Assembly (NCBI GenBank): GCA_043228905.1
Contig: JBHGNT010000021.1
Location: forward strand, 8,370,001-8,434,000
Reading direction: 5' to 3'
Source of the DNA: Azolla caroliniana
Taxonomy: Eukaryota > Polypodiophyta
DNA length: 64,000 bases
Part shown: one piece after another, positions 53,301-63,999 of the stretch
Layout: each line of letters begins with the position of its first letter
Position numbering within the stretch: the stretch's first letter is position 1
Notes under the pieces: model-generated
Seen by the model: only the letters and a program-made list of their open reading frames with translations
What the model was told of the DNA's origin: nothing
Databases searched by the model: none
Made by a program: the position numbers and the translations under genes

Positions 53301-54384
53301 GAAGTTCGACTCCTTCATGACCGACGAAGGGTACCTCAAAACGCAGTCCGACCACTGCGTGTTTGTGAAGAAGTTCGAAGGAGGAGACTCCCTAATACTC
53401 CTCCTGTACGTGGACGACATGTTGATCGTCGGACGGGACCAGGTCAAGATACGGATGCTGAAGAAGGCTCTTCACCGAACCTTCTCAATGAAGGACCTGG
53501 GTCCGGCGAGGCAAATACTAGGGATGCACATCATCCGGGACCGGAAGAAGAAGCAGTTGTGGCTGTCACAGGAGAAGTACGTGACAAAGGTGCTTCAACG
53601 GTTCAACATGTCGGAAGCAAGACCGGTCGGATCGACCCTCCCGGCAAACTGCAAGCTGACCAGCAAGCAAAGTCCCAAGACAAAGGCTGAAAAGGAGGAT
53701 ATGATGGAAGTGCCGTATGCCTCAGCCGTCGGGAGCTTGATGTACGCCATGGTGTGTACGAGACCGGACATAGGATATGCAGTCGGAGTGGTGAGCCGGT
53801 ACATGAGCAATCCCGGCAAAGAGCACTGGAACGCGGTCAAGTGGATACTCCGATACCTGAAGGGCACGGCAAACGTGTGCCTCCGATTCGGCTCCGGTAA
53901 GCCCGAACTCGAAGGCTTTACTGATTCTGATATGTCGGCTGATGCAGATACCAGCCGGTCCACATCAGGGTATGTGATGACGTATGCAGGGGGAGCTGTT
54001 TCGTGGCAGTCGAGGCTGCAGAAGACGGTTGCGTTGTCAACTACGGAGGCGGAGTACATGGCGGCTGTTGAAGCCGGCAAGGAAATAATATGGATGAAGG
54101 ACTTCATTAGAGAGCTCGGTATCCGGCAAGAGGAGTACCGACTCTACTGCGATAGTCAGAGTGCCATCCACCTTGCGAAGAACGCGGCCTACCATTCCCG
54201 GACGAAACACATCCAGCGTAGATACCACTGGATCCGGGAAAGGATAGAGGACAAGGAGTTCGTGCTGACGAAGATCCACACGGACGAGAACGGGTCGGAT
54301 ATGCTGACCAAGGTCCTCACACCCGACAAGCTGGAAGCATGCCGGAAGAGGGTCGGATTGGAGAGACATCCCATGCCGAAGTGA
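50308..54384 (+). CDS. Copia J Gag-Pol polyprotein (1358 aa)
   Basis: The ATG at 50308 is the first Met after the primer site. Domains (residues approximate): Gag N-terminus with NAQNYADWKIKMEDLL (15-30); UBN2 Gag 60-190; zinc knuckle CFHCGKPGHFRKNC 233-246; aspartic protease WVVDSGASFHL, Asp 320; GAG_pre-integrase HKRLCHMSEKGM, CTDC (445-490); integrase Asp 509 (HTDVCQV), Asp 571 (RADNGGEY), Glu 606 (LNGLAERMNRT), a D-D35-E pattern; acidic linker rich in Glu/Pro (735-810); reverse transcriptase with Asp 948 (MDVKTAFLHGD) and YVDDMLIVG (1034-1042); RNase H with GFTDSDMSADADTSRSTSGYV, ALSTTEAEYMAAVEAGKE, YCDSQSAIHLAKN. It ends at TGA 54382-54384. Gag and Pol are in one frame, so ratio control must be by processing. 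No lesion seen. Confidence 0.96.
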   Translation: MEGGGSGQPMMMVLNAQNYADWKIKMEDLLIVRDLYEPIDRSEIPKGVLESEWKLLNRKAVATIRQYVDVSVLQHVANDTNAYEMWKKLSGLYERKNALNRTSLMRKIVNLKYRDGESMVEHVSTFMGFVNQLAAIKFPLEDAMQAIILMCTLPESWENLVVTLSTSCTEDNLSLQTVKTSILNEEARRRDKEPASDPKMLFTESDRGRQWNRSPQRREKSGTRSQSRGRPTCFHCGKPGHFRKNCRHYRKDNGADDTDSKKSPERNGAYRGATDRRGSDRRGQDRKGTTALAASEEEIMLITEEGELNVAGDETTWVVDSGASFHLTPERRYFSSYTAGEHGCVRMGNEGTCRIAGIGDVWLTTPTGCKMLLKDVRHVPEVRLNLISAGRLDDEGYTGSIRNGVMKFSKGSLIVARARKVNTLYLMNARLCPEELNVAADTAGELWHKRLCHMSEKGMKRLAEDNLIPVKHVHLEKCTDCLAGKQNRTSFHSRPPTRRSAPLELVHTDVCQVETKSHGGAQYFVTFIDDHSRKLWTAPMKTKDQVLSVFKELHARVERESGKKLKAIRADNGGEYRGQFQEYCRSKGIRLEFTVPKTPELNGLAERMNRTIMERVRSMLAHAKLPKGFWAEAMSTATYVINRSPSVPLDGDTPQRVWTGKEVSYRHLKVFGCLAYVHVAKDRRGKLDPKTRPCIFLGYGDDEFGYRVWDPVDKKIFRSRDIIFMENKTLADWESEKKMKSSKSTGEDQLYEEQSRPARDRLALEDPAEDGEETEPAEEDENDTGTGPDPEMDSDEEEESEEPVTEAPERRYPLRERRAPRRFPEPEHVLLTDEGEPESFEEAKHDTQSRRWLSAMQDEMDSLHENHTYELVELPKGKRALRNKWVFKLKPGDAGNPPRYKARIVVKGFQQKKGVDFDKIFAPVVKMTSIRTVLSIAASMDLEVEQMDVKTAFLHGDLDEEIYMQQPEGFEKKGKEHLVCRLKKSLYGLKQAPRQWYRKFDSFMTDEGYLKTQSDHCVFVKKFEGGDSLILLLYVDDMLIVGRDQVKIRMLKKALHRTFSMKDLGPARQILGMHIIRDRKKKQLWLSQEKYVTKVLQRFNMSEARPVGSTLPANCKLTSKQSPKTKAEKEDMMEVPYASAVGSLMYAMVCTRPDIGYAVGVVSRYMSNPGKEHWNAVKWILRYLKGTANVCLRFGSGKPELEGFTDSDMSADADTSRSTSGYVMTYAGGAVSWQSRLQKTVALSTTEAEYMAAVEAGKEIIWMKDFIRELGIRQEEYRLYCDSQSAIHLAKNAAYHSRTKHIQRRYHWIRERIEDKEFVLTKIHTDENGSDMLTKVLTPDKLEACRKRVGLERHPMPK

Positions 54385-54394
54385 AGGGGGAGTT
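54383..54394 (+). promoter_or_regulatory. Polypurine tract of Copia J
   Basis: GAAGGGGGAGTT directly before the 3' LTR; primes plus-strand DNA synthesis. Confidence 0.9.
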
Positions 54395-54989
54395 TGTTGG
54401 GATTACGGTCCCTTCGGATGGGATGGTCGGATATCGGAGATGAATGCCGACAAGCCCGGTTTCGGTTTCGGATCCGGATGACGAATACCCCGGCTTCGGT
54501 GCCGGATGACGAATGTACCCGGAGAGCAATCCGGATGCAGGGACATATCCGTGAATATGTTCGCTACGAGCCCCCTGAGGCTATAGTTGTAAATAGCCCA
54601 AAGTCATATAAGTATAAATATGACTTAGGGCAAACAGTTTTTCTGTTGCTCATTATTTTTCTGTTTTTCCACTCAAGAGGAGTGAAGAGGGAGCAGCCGA
54701 GAGAGAGAGAGCGCGAGAGAGAAAGAGGTAGACGCCTCTGTGTATTTCCGCCGCCTGTGGCGAGGACAGCGAGCTCAAGGTCGTCGCCTTGGAGCTCGTC
54801 ATTGTATACTTCTCTGTATAGTGTTGTTTGGAGTCTTGTACTCCCGTGGTTTTTCCCCGTTTAGGGTTTTCCACGTTAATCCCTGTGTATCGCGTCTTTC
54901 TCTGTATTTCCTATTTTCTGCTACATTGATCCGCGATTAATCGGTTGTGGCCGAGTGGTGAAGGTGAATCCAAGCGTTGATTCCCAACA
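54395..54989 (+). repeat. 3' LTR of Copia J (595 bp)
   Basis: Same length and, as read, same sequence as 49684-50278. Confidence 0.96.
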
Positions 54990-54994
54990 TAACA

Positions 54995-55494
54995 TTTATG
55001 ATGATATTGCTAGGGCCGGACAACAACCTAACATAGGGTGTCCACTTAAGACACGTCACCAAAGGGTGGTACGGCAAAATGACTTATGGCACAACGCTTA
55101 CTTAGACATTAATCGATTACTTAGCCATCCGTAATTAACACGCGTAAGATATAACAATGAATACAGAACAGTAATCAACACTAGAAGATTAAGACAATAA
55201 ACTTTATTAATTAACCGCTCTTGATTACATTGTAACCGCGCCTTTATATAGGTTTCCGGTGCGAAATACAAAACGGTGCCAACCAGCACCTTTACGGAAT
55301 CGTTCCAGATCCAGATCGGCATACCGATTCCGGTCCGTCCGTCCACATCTTCTTATATAATAATATGTATATATTAAGACTATTAATTACAACAGTTCCC
55401 GAATAACTATTCCTTTCACACTCTGGTTTGGACCTCCTTAAGCCTTCTTTGCTGGCTGGTAACACATGGCACGCCCGTGGGACAATACCTTGTA
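54995..55494 (-). other. Non-coding, possible LTR in minus orientation
   Basis: No reading frame. In minus sense a TATATAAAGGCGCGG run (about 55240-55252) lies upstream of AT-rich sequence ending near 55000. It may be an LTR of the element whose Gag-like remnant follows; no partner was seen. Confidence 0.35.
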
Positions 55495-56212
55495 CGTCGA
55501 ACCCACTATCCGGCCCTTTTACACTTTGTCCAAAATGTCCAGAATGCTTTGCTCCAAAATTTCCAATGCGTCGTCGGGAATCTGTTGTTGCTGCTGTGGC
55601 TGCTGCTGTTGTTCCGTTTGTGGTTGTGGCTGCTGCTCCGTTTGTCGCTATGGCTCTGTTTGTCACTCTGGCACCGGCGTTTCCGTCGGAGTTGTCTGTG
55701 GCTGACTGACCCCGGCCTATTCCCCCTCCGGTCTTTGCACCGGCGACGGTTCCTCATCACTAAGGTTGACCATTGCCGCCTTTCGCGCTTTTTCTTCCCG
55801 GAGCCGGGACCGCTCATAGCTTTCGAACTGGATTTGAGCCTCCAAGCGATCATTGTCCAGTTGAGCTACGAGTTGCCGGACCTGCACCAATTGTTCATCC
55901 GCCAGGGCTGTGAAATCTTCCGCTACCCCTAATGGTGGTGAAGTCCTCCGATGTTAGCATATAGCAGTCGTCGCCCTCCTTTCGCCGGTTTTCAACGTCC
56001 GCCCTAAGCAATTGGAGTTTCGCGGTATTCTACGCCCATTTTGTCCACCAACGCACAGAGTTGTCATCAATCAAGCTTTTGGTTTTAGTGAGCCATGACC
56101 GAAGGATGCACTGGATCCATTCGGCTCCCATCTGTGATTTATTTTCTGCAGCTTGTCGCTCTTCCTTCAACTGCTTGATGATCTGAACCGTGTCCGCCTC
56201 CTGCTCCCTATA
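55495..56212 (-). pseudogene. Gln-rich, coiled-coil Gag-like remnant
   Basis: In minus sense a broken frame reads KQLKEERQAAENKSQMGAEW, WLTKTKSLIDDNSVRWWTKWA, then QVRQLVAQLDNDRLEAQIQF, SRLREEKARKAAMVNLSDEEPS, and a (Gln-Pro)-rich tract (55580-55690; QPQPQTEQQQQPQQQQQ) followed by DALEILEQSILDILDKV. Stops interrupt it near 55700 and 55670. It resembles coiled-coil Gag N-termini of Gypsy elements, but no zinc knuckle or Pol accompanies it, so family assignment is weak. Confidence 0.4.
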
Positions 56213-56213
56213 C

Positions 56214-58290
56214 GCGTGAGCCGCAACATTGTGTTTGACAAGTCCGTGTCCTGGTACTTGCCTCCGACTCCGGACCTCACCTCCAATCCGAGTTCTGATG
56301 ATGAGGTCAGCGAGGCCGAGATGCCTCTGGATGAGCCTGAAATCGGCACCCGCGAAGAGAGTCTGATTTCGTTTCGGTTAAGCGGACTGAATGGACGACT
56401 GAGTCGGTCTGACCAATCCGATGAAGAGCCGGCGAGTAGTGGAGACTCGGCCGTGCATTCCCCACGTAGGAAGCCGAGAAGACGGCTTACGCGCAAAGAG
56501 AAAGGGAAGAAGAAGGTGTCGGATTCCGGCACGGATAGGAACGAGTTAGACCGACGCGAGTCCGACTCCGAGGGAAGCAGTGACGGGTCTTCAAGAGAGA
56601 AGTCTGCGTCGACCGAGAAGACCTCGACATCGGCCAATGACCGATTACGCCGATCTACCTGCCAGAAAAACCCAATTGTGTAGTTCGGATACAAGTACAT
56701 GGCGCACCATTATGCATACATGACCCATGTAGCAGAAGTGCGTGAGCCAGAGAGCTACACGGAAGCGGCTAAGGACACGAGTTGGCGCGCCGCGATGGAG
56801 TTAGAGATGCACGCATTGGCGGAAAATGAGACCTGGGACTTGGTTGACGCACCGAAGGGTGTGAAGCCGATCGGATGTAGGTGGGTGTACAAGGTCAAGT
56901 ACAACACTGACAGCTCAGTCAACCGATACAAGGCCCGGTTAGTAGCAAAAGGCTACGCGTAGAAACACGGCATCGACTACGATGAGACATTTGCGCTGGT
57001 CGCGAAGATGACGACCATCCGTGTTTTGCTCGCGGTAGCTGCGGCAAAGGGGTGGCACTTACGACAGATGGATGTAAAGAATGTGTTCCTGCAAGGTGAG
57101 CTTTAGGAACAAGTGTACATGGTACAGCCCCCCGGATTTCACTCCGGAATGAACACGTCGGCCGTATGCCAATTGAAGAAGTCCCTTTACGGACTGAAGC
57201 AAGCCCCGCGTGCCTGGAATGCGAAGATCGCGCAGCAACTGCGTCGGATGGGCTTTGCAACGTCAAAATTGGACTCTTCCTTGTTCATCCGGAAAGGTCG
57301 ACTCGGTCCGGTCAGTATTCTACTATATGTTGATGACTTGGTCATCACCGGCGCCGACCTAGGTGAAATCGACCGTGTGAAGCTCCAGCTTGCGGCATTG
57401 TTCGACATGAAGGATCTAGGGGATCTTCATTACTTCCTCGGGATTGAAGTGATCCGTACCCCCAAAGCCATACTGATCAGCCAATGCCATTACCGCTGAA
57501 TATGCTCTTCAAATTCGGGATGGCAGACTGTAAGTCCGTCTCAACTCCTCTGTATAGAACCGTCAAGTTTCGCCCCGAGTCCGGAAAGGTATGCGACTCG
57601 ACGAGGTTCCAACAAATAGTCGGCAGCCTTATATACTTGACTATCACCCGACCAGATCTCAGCTACCCGGTCAGGGTGATTAGTCAGTTCATGGCGCGAC
57701 CGACCGAGGAACACCTTCAGTGCGCACAACGCGTACTCCGGTACGTCAGTGGCACTAAGGACCGGGGGCTACTATATTAGTCTGATACAGTTTCGCAGTT
57801 GGTCGGCTACACCGATGCTGATTGGGCCGGCAACGCCGCCAATCGCCGATCCACGTCCGGATACGCGTTCTCTCTTGGGAGTGCCGTGGTAGTGTGGAGC
57901 AATAAGAAGCAGCCGACAGTTGCACTGTCGAGCACTGAAGCCGAGTACCGAGGAGCGGCTGTCGCGACATGCGAAGCCATATGCTTGAAGCGGCTACTTG
58001 AGGATCTGCAGGTAGAGGTGTCTGATCCAACAACGATCTACTACGACAACCTCAGCAGCATCCAGCTCGCGAAGAACCCCGTTTTCCACGCACGGACCAA
58101 GCACATTGAGGTGCACTACCATTTCGTCCGTGAGCATGTCCTTTCTGGTGAAGTCGAACTTCAGCATGTTCCGATGGATTGGCAGACCGCCAACATCTTC
58201 ACCAAGCCTCTTGGACTGGACAAGTTGCGGCAATTCTCGGGTGCGCTTGGGTTGCGTCACCTCGACGTGCCGAACTTGAGGGGGAGAGAT
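56214..58290 (+). pseudogene. Copia K pol: integrase end, RT and RNase H
   Basis: Starts in the integrase-RT linker (VSWYLPPTPDLTSNPSSDDEVSEAEMP, Ser-rich to 56683). RT follows from 56699: [66 protein letters not shown] (YVDD intact). RNase H runs to 58250: [63 protein letters not shown]. Stops lie at 56960, 57103, 57497 and 57778. A polypurine tract (TTGAGGGGGAGAGATG) near 58274 is followed by unrelated sequence instead of a proper LTR. Confidence 0.88.
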
Positions 58291-58689
58291 GTCCCGAATG
58301 ACCACGGAAGGGAGCATGAAAGGAGCAGAAAAGACCGTGACGTCGGGTCAGATGTTGAATTCGACTTCGGATCGGCTGAAGAAGCCGAGGGCAGATTAGC
58401 GGAAGAGTCCAAAAGCGGACATAAGAGGAGCAGCCGGAAGAAAGAGCCAAAGCCAACCAAGCATGGGGGAGATAACGCCGTCAAGGGCGAGAAGACCGAA
58501 GATGAGTTGGAGACAGCCAACTCGGACGAGAGCGAAAACCGATCGGAGGTAGCTGAGTCGGTTCGGATGTTTGATTCGGATACGCGGAATCAACCAAGGG
58601 CCAAGCGGAAAAGAAGGCAGCAGGAGAAGCGCCAACACGGTGACAGCAAGGGAGCTATGAAGGGCCGTGGGAGCAGACAAGTTGACTGG
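58291..58689 (+). other. Read-through open region after Copia K RNase H
   Basis: The RNase H frame stays open past the polypurine tract into a Glu/Lys/Arg-rich stretch ([38 protein letters not shown]). It is compositionally like a retroelement linker or LTR U3. I do not assign a domain; the open length may be chance in GA-rich DNA. Confidence 0.35.
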
Positions 58690-58792
58690 AAGGGTCGAAG
58701 CACACCAAACTCGGCCTATCGGCCTCGGCCGAGTTTGTTCATCGGCACTGTTCTTCTCCCTTCCCATCCGGAGGGACCTGTCTCCCAACACG
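58690..58792 (-). repeat. LTR fragment, Copia E family
   Basis: In minus sense TGTTGGGAGACAGGTCCCTCCGG..., the same start as the solo LTR 28676-29411 (read from 29411) and close to 5191. Only about 100 bp remain. It separates Copia K from Tat-like gag. Confidence 0.7.
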
Positions 58793-59707
58793 ACCAATAC
58801 AAGACATCCGATACGACAAATGGGAGTATGATCGGGATCGTAGGGATAGGAGCCGAGAATACAACCGTGATAGGTATGAGAGATTATTCCCCTGACTATA
58901 ACAGAAGAAGGGATGACCAACGAGGAGAATATGCAGATTCGGATAGGCGCCCCTCAAACTGGCAGGGATATCGGAACAGCCGACGCCATAATCGGAGGAG
59001 AAATTTGCGGAGAAACGAGCGGTGGGTGCCGGCTAGAGATTATCAATGAGAGCCCGATAGAAACATGATTGGCGCCCAATCAGAGCAACGGCGAATAGAG
59101 GAGCCAAATCAGGCGATAACCGACTTTCAGTCCGGTAACATGGGAAAAGCGGAATCGAGTAGCACCCAAAAAGTGTATTGTTACTAATATCTGCAAGACG
59201 GACACTATAGCAGTCAGTGCCCGGTCAAGACCAACGAGAAACAACTAGCAGTGAATATGGTGATTGTGGAGGTGGCTGACATTCAGCAGGTCACCACTTG
59301 ATCGAAAGGAAAAACGGCAAAATGGGAAGCTTGGAAAGCAATCCGGAAACAGGCCACCAAATGGATAGAAAAGGTCAACGAACGGAACGTGACCAAATTA
59401 CGAGAACAAATGGAACCTCCGGAGGAAAAAACAGAGCCCATGGACGAGAATCCAATGTGGCAGGCATTACAAGACTACCAGATTATACTACCATTGGGTC
59501 TTTTGCTGCAATTAGTGACCCGGTTCACCGACGGGCTGAAATCGGTATTGGCCCCACAACCCCCCACCGGCTCCGTCATTCTTTTCGAATCCGGAAGAAG
59601 GACTGGCCATCGTAGACACAAGCAACCTGGAAATCATAGTCATCGTCAAAGCACGAGAAGTACCGGGAACAATCGTGGACGGTGGATTGGGAGTGAACAT
59701 AATTAGT
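58793..59707 (+). pseudogene. Tat-like Gypsy gag-protease fragment
   Basis: Arg/Tyr/Asp-rich tail ([18 protein letters not shown] type and [15 protein letters not shown]), then a decayed zinc knuckle C-Y-*-Y-LQDGHYSSQC (about 59178-59222; a stop and a Tyr in place of the second Cys), the linker ALQDYQIILPLGLLLQLVTRFTDGLKSVL, and the protease end IVIVKAREVPGTIVDGGLGVNII (active-site Asp kept, about 59640-59700). Cut by Copia L LTR at 59708. Confidence 0.7.
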
Positions 59708-60048
59708 TGTTGAGAGACTGGGTGCGTAAATCGATACGCATAACATGGTCGTATCGGTGTGAAAACCACGAGGCCGTTGGGAAGATATTCCTCATAAGGA
59801 ATAATTTTGGGAGTTAGTGTAGTAGGCTCATTTATGAGCGGTCAAGTACTGTCAGTACTTGTGTCAGCCCGATTGTCAGGGCTTGTATAAAAGGTGCTCA
59901 CTGAGCACGGTGTATGTACAGAACAGAGTGTCATTTTTTAATCTGAGTTTTTCTGTTGTCTACTCTCTCTCTCCATCTCCATCTCTACATTTTCTGTGTT
60001 TTACCGAATTGTCTTATTCCCCCGAACTGTGTACTCTGTTCTTTTACA
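59708..60048 (+). repeat. 5' LTR of Copia L (341 bp)
   Basis: TGTTGAGAGACTGG to TCTTTTACA, followed by the primer site. Contains GTATAAAAGG (about 59885-59894) and an inverted pair GTACTGTCAGTAC near 59845. CT-rich R/U5 at 59960-59985. Confidence 0.8.
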
Positions 60049-60049
60049 A

Positions 60050-60060
60050 GGTATCAGAGC
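60050..60060 (+). promoter_or_regulatory. Primer binding site of Copia L
   Basis: GGTATCAGAGC directly after the LTR; initiator Met tRNA type. Confidence 0.85.
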
Positions 60061-60152
60061 GTGAGGGTTGAAGTCCTCTGCAGCCAACAAGAAAAGTTTG
60101 TGACGAAACAGAGTTGAAGTTGTTCGCTTTCGGAGAAGAAAAAGACAGTACT

Positions 60153-61080
60153 ATGGACAGAGGAATGGGAAGCTCACTTCCGACTGAAAAGCTTGACAGA
60201 AGCAACTACGCATCTTGGTCTTACAAGATGCACCAATACCTTCTTGGCCATGGCTACTAGAGTTATGTCGAAGGAGTAAACGATGTGGCACCCGCCTCGA
60301 CTCATAGGACTATCCGGGTTGGGAACAAGCGGCAAGCAGAGTGTTGTACTGCTTCGCGTCCTGTGTGAGCGATCAGCTTTTGAGCTATATTCGAGATGCC
60401 AAGACGCCGAAGGACGCTTGGGCGAATCTCAAAAGAATTTTCGCCGCCAGCACAACAGCCAGAAAGCTGCAACTCAGATAGGAGCTCAGCAATGTACGAC
60501 AAAGAGATATGTCGGTGGCACCAAGATCAAAGAAATCTGCAACTCTCTCGCCTCCGTCAATGTGAACATCGAGGAATATGAAATGGTGCAGGTGTGTCTT
60601 GGTGGCTCGGCGTCAAAGTTTGGACCTTCCCGAACAGCAGTCTGCACGAGGGAGACTAAGCCTTCGTTTTTCAAGCTTCAGTCAATGTTGCTCGTAGAAG
60701 AAAACCACGTGGGTGCGTCGATGAGTGCGCACGCCGATGGCAAGATACTTTACACAGAGGATGATAGGCCTCATGGTCATGGTGGACGAGGCGGATCGGC
60801 ACGCAATGGAGGCGGACGAAAAGAGCAGAATGAACGGCATAATCGAGACGTCGAAAGCAATTCCAAACCCTCCGCAAGCAGGGGGAGTCATGGCGACGCC
60901 GGAAGACGGCAAGAGAAGACCGCGCCGGATTGCTGGTATTGTGGCAAGAAAGGCCACAAGGAGAGCGAGTGCTGGAAGAAACAAGCCGACTCTGACAAAG
61001 CTGGACCGAGTGGAAGGGACGCAGGAAGGCGTCAAAGATCGCACTACGTTGAGGGCTCCGAACAGGCCAAAAATGGAGCG
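60153..61080 (+). pseudogene. Gag of Copia L
   Basis: ATG at 60153 begins MDRGMGSSLPTEKLDRSNYASWSYKM (Copia Gag N-terminus). An in-frame TAG at 60258-60260 follows GHGY where Trp is expected. After frame changes, KIKEICNSLASVNVNIEEYEMVQVCLGG continues in the 60283-61686 frame, with a Gly/Arg-rich region and zinc knuckle CWYCGKKGHKESEC near 60932-60973. Confidence 0.85.
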
Positions 61081-62620
61081 GGCCCTGCCTTCTTAATGAA
61101 GCATAAAACCAATTCAATGGCCGTGAACACCTCGAATTCGAGCGAGGTGTGGTATGTGGATTCCAGAGCGTCAAATAATATAACGAGCCATGAGGAATGG
61201 TTCTCGTACTTGAAGAAGACGCAATCACGAGGAGTGGTCGAAACCGGCGACGACACTCCGCATACCATCGAACATGTCGGCGAAGTTCCCCTCAGCCACA
61301 TTGGGCAGAAAGGGAAGCTAATGAGCGTGTTGCACATCCCGACAATAACAATAAACCTTGCGTCGGTCGGACAGATCGTCGACCAAGGTATGCAAGTTCG
61401 ATTCACGCATCTCGGGTGCTTCATTGAAGAGGAAGGCAAAGTGATCGTGCAAGGGCGCCATGAAGGGAGGATGTTTATCCTCGAAACCAATAATGTGGGT
61501 ACCGCTATGTTCGCGAAAGGACAAAAAGTCGAGTCGGATATCGACTTATGGCACAAGCGGATAGGCCATGTCAACTGTCAACGGCTTCAGGACCGGCAAT
61601 CAAAACAGGTGGTGTTCGAATTGCCCAAATTTAGTAGCCGGAAGGCGCAAATTTGTGAAGCCTGCCAGCTACGGAAGCAACACTGACTTCCTTTACCTAA
61701 CGAGTGTAACCGGAGCCGGAACAAGCTCGACTTGATACATTCCGATGTATGGGGGCCGGCACAGAACGTTAGTCTTGGAGGGAGTCAATATTTCGTCTCC
61801 TTCATCGACGACTATACGCGGCACACGTGGATCTACCTCATTGAGAAGAAGAGTGAAGTCTTCGACTGTTTCCGGGACCTCAAGAGTTTCGTCGAAAGGG
61901 AAACAGGAAGAAAGATCAAGTGCATGCGGACGGATGGCGAAAAAGAGTACTTTTCCGGTCAATTCAACGGGTATCTGCAACAGATGGGAATTCGGCGCAA
62001 ATTCAGTTGTAGATATTAGCTGGAGCAAAACGGTGTGGCCGAAAGGAAAAATCGGTCGATTGTGGAAGCGGTGCAGGTAATGCTAGAAGAAAAGAGCTTG
62101 CCCAAGTTCTATTGGGCCGAGGCGGTACGAACCGCGGTATACATCCGGAATCGGATCGGAGACAAAGTGTCAGCGCATGAACTGTATTTCGGGAAGAAGC
62201 CGAATTTGGCGCACTTGAGGATTTTCGGTAGCATTGCGTATGTGCATGTGCCGAAGGAGAAACGGAGGAAGTTGGATGCGAAAGCTGAGAAGTGTATCTT
62301 GGTCGGCTATTCGGACAAGCAGAAGGATTATAAGTGTTATAACCCTCGCACCAAACAAGCACGCGTGAGCCGTGACGTTGTGCTTGACGAGTCCATGTCC
62401 TGGTACTTGCCTCCGACTCCGGACCTCACCTCCAATCCGAGTTCTGACGATGAGGTCAGCGAGGCCGAGATGCCTCCGGATGAACCTAAAATCAGGACCC
62501 GCAAAGAGAGTCTGATTTGGTTTCGGTTAAGCGGACCGAATGGACGACTGAGTCGGTTCGACCAATCCGATGAAGAGCCGGTGAGTAGTGGAGACTCGGC
62601 CGTGCATTCCCGCACAAGAA
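61081..62620 (+). pseudogene. Protease and integrase of Copia L
   Basis: Protease: VWYVDSRASNNITSHEEWF, with Arg in the D-S-G/A position (Asp codon 61159). GAG_pre-integrase: LWHKRIGHVNCQRL and CEACQLRKQH, then TGA at 61684-61686. Integrase: HSDVWGPAQ (first Asp), MRTDGEKEYFS (second Asp), a TAG at 62017-62019, LEQNGVAERKNR (Glu), then FYWAEAVRTAVYIRNRIG and the Ser/Pro linker. A frameshift follows near 62610. Confidence 0.88.
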
Positions 62621-63999
62621 ACCGAGGAGACGGTTTACGCGCAAGGAAAAAGGGAAGAAGAAGGTGTCGGATTACAGCACGGATAGGAACGAGTCTGATC
62701 GACGTGAGTCCGACTCCAAGGGAAGTGATGACGGTTCTTCGAGAGCGAAGTCCGTGTCGGCCAAGAAAGCCTCAACTTCGGCTAATGAGCAATTACGCCG
62801 ATCTACCCGCCAAATAACCCTGTTGTGCAGTTTGGTTACAACAAGTACATGGCGCATCACTATGCATACATGACGCGTGTAGCAGAAGTGCGTGAGCCGG
62901 AGAGCTACGCAGAAGCGGCGAAGGACGCAAATTGGCGGGCCGCAATAGAGGAAGAGATGCGCGCATTGGCGGAGAATGAAACCTGGGACCTAGTTGACGC
63001 ACCGAAAGGTGTGAAGCCGATCGGATGTAGGTGGGTGTACAAGGTCAAGTACAACACTAACGGCTCGGTCAACCGATACAAGGCTCGGTTAGTAGCGAAA
63101 GGTTATGCGCAGAAACACAGCATCAACTACGATGAGAAGTTCGCGCCGGTCGCGAAGATGACGACCGTCCGTGTTTTGCTCGCGGTAGCTGCGACAAAGG
63201 GGTGGCACTTACATCAAATGGATGTAAAGAATGTGTTCCTACAAGGTGAGCTTGAGGAACAAGTGTACATGGTACAGCCCCCCGGATTTCACTCCGGAAC
63301 GAACACTTCGGCGGTGTGCCGATTGAAGAAGTCCCTTTACGGACTAAAGGGGAACGCGAAGATCACGCAACGATTGCGTCGGATGAGCTTTGCAACATCA
63401 AAATCTGACTCCTCACTGTTCATCCAGAAAGGTCAACTCGGGCCGGTTAGCATTTTACTTTATGTTGATGACTTGGTCATCACCGGCGATGACCTTTGAC
63501 CGCGTGAAGCTCCAGCTTGTGGCATCATTCAACATGAAGGATCTGGGGGACCTTCATTACTTCCTCGGGATCGAAGTGATCCGCACCCCCGAGGGCATAC
63601 TGATCAGCCAACGACATTACGTACTGAGTATGCTCTTCAAATTCGAGATGGCCGACTGTAAGTCCGTCTTGACTCCTCTGTATAGAACCGTCAAGCTTCA
63701 CCCCAATTCCGGAAAGCTATGTGACCCAACGAGGTTCCGACAGATAGTCGGAAGCCTTATATACTTGACCATCACCCGACCAGATCTTAGCTACCCAATC
63801 GGGGTGATTAGTCAATTCATGGCGCGACCGACCGAGGAGCACCTTCAGTGCACACAACGCGTACTCCGGTACGTCAGTGGCACTAAGGACCGGGGGCTAC
63901 TATATCAGACCGATACTGTCGCGCAGTTGGTCGGTTACATCGATGTTGATTGGGCCAGAAACGTCGGCTATCGCCGATCCACGTCCGGTTTCACGTTCT
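62621..63999 (+). pseudogene. Reverse transcriptase and RNase H start of Copia L
   Basis: After the linker in a shifted frame (62640-62820), [84 protein letters not shown]. It has a small deletion in SLYGLK-GNAKIT (the QAPRAW part is missing near 63350), YVDDLVITGDDL, then TGA at 63497-63499. Past a second small deletion it continues LHYFLGIEVIRTPEGI, ITRPDLSYPIGVISQF, YVSGTKDRGLLYQ into RNase H at the window end. Confidence 0.88.

Larger units (their letters stand above)
49684..54989 (+). mobile_element. Copia element J, complete and recent (5,306 bp)
   Basis: Two 595-bp LTRs (49684-50278 and 54395-54989) that look identical on reading, perfect target duplication TAACA (49679-49683 and 54990-54994), primer site, one uninterrupted gag-pol frame, and a polypurine tract before the 3' LTR. 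All parts expected of an autonomous Copia element are present. Identical LTRs indicate a very recent insertion. Confidence 0.96.

Noticed and set aside
52798-53355. 185-codon frame opposite Copia J pol
   Set aside because: Antisense shadow of a conserved coding region; no domain or independent signal.
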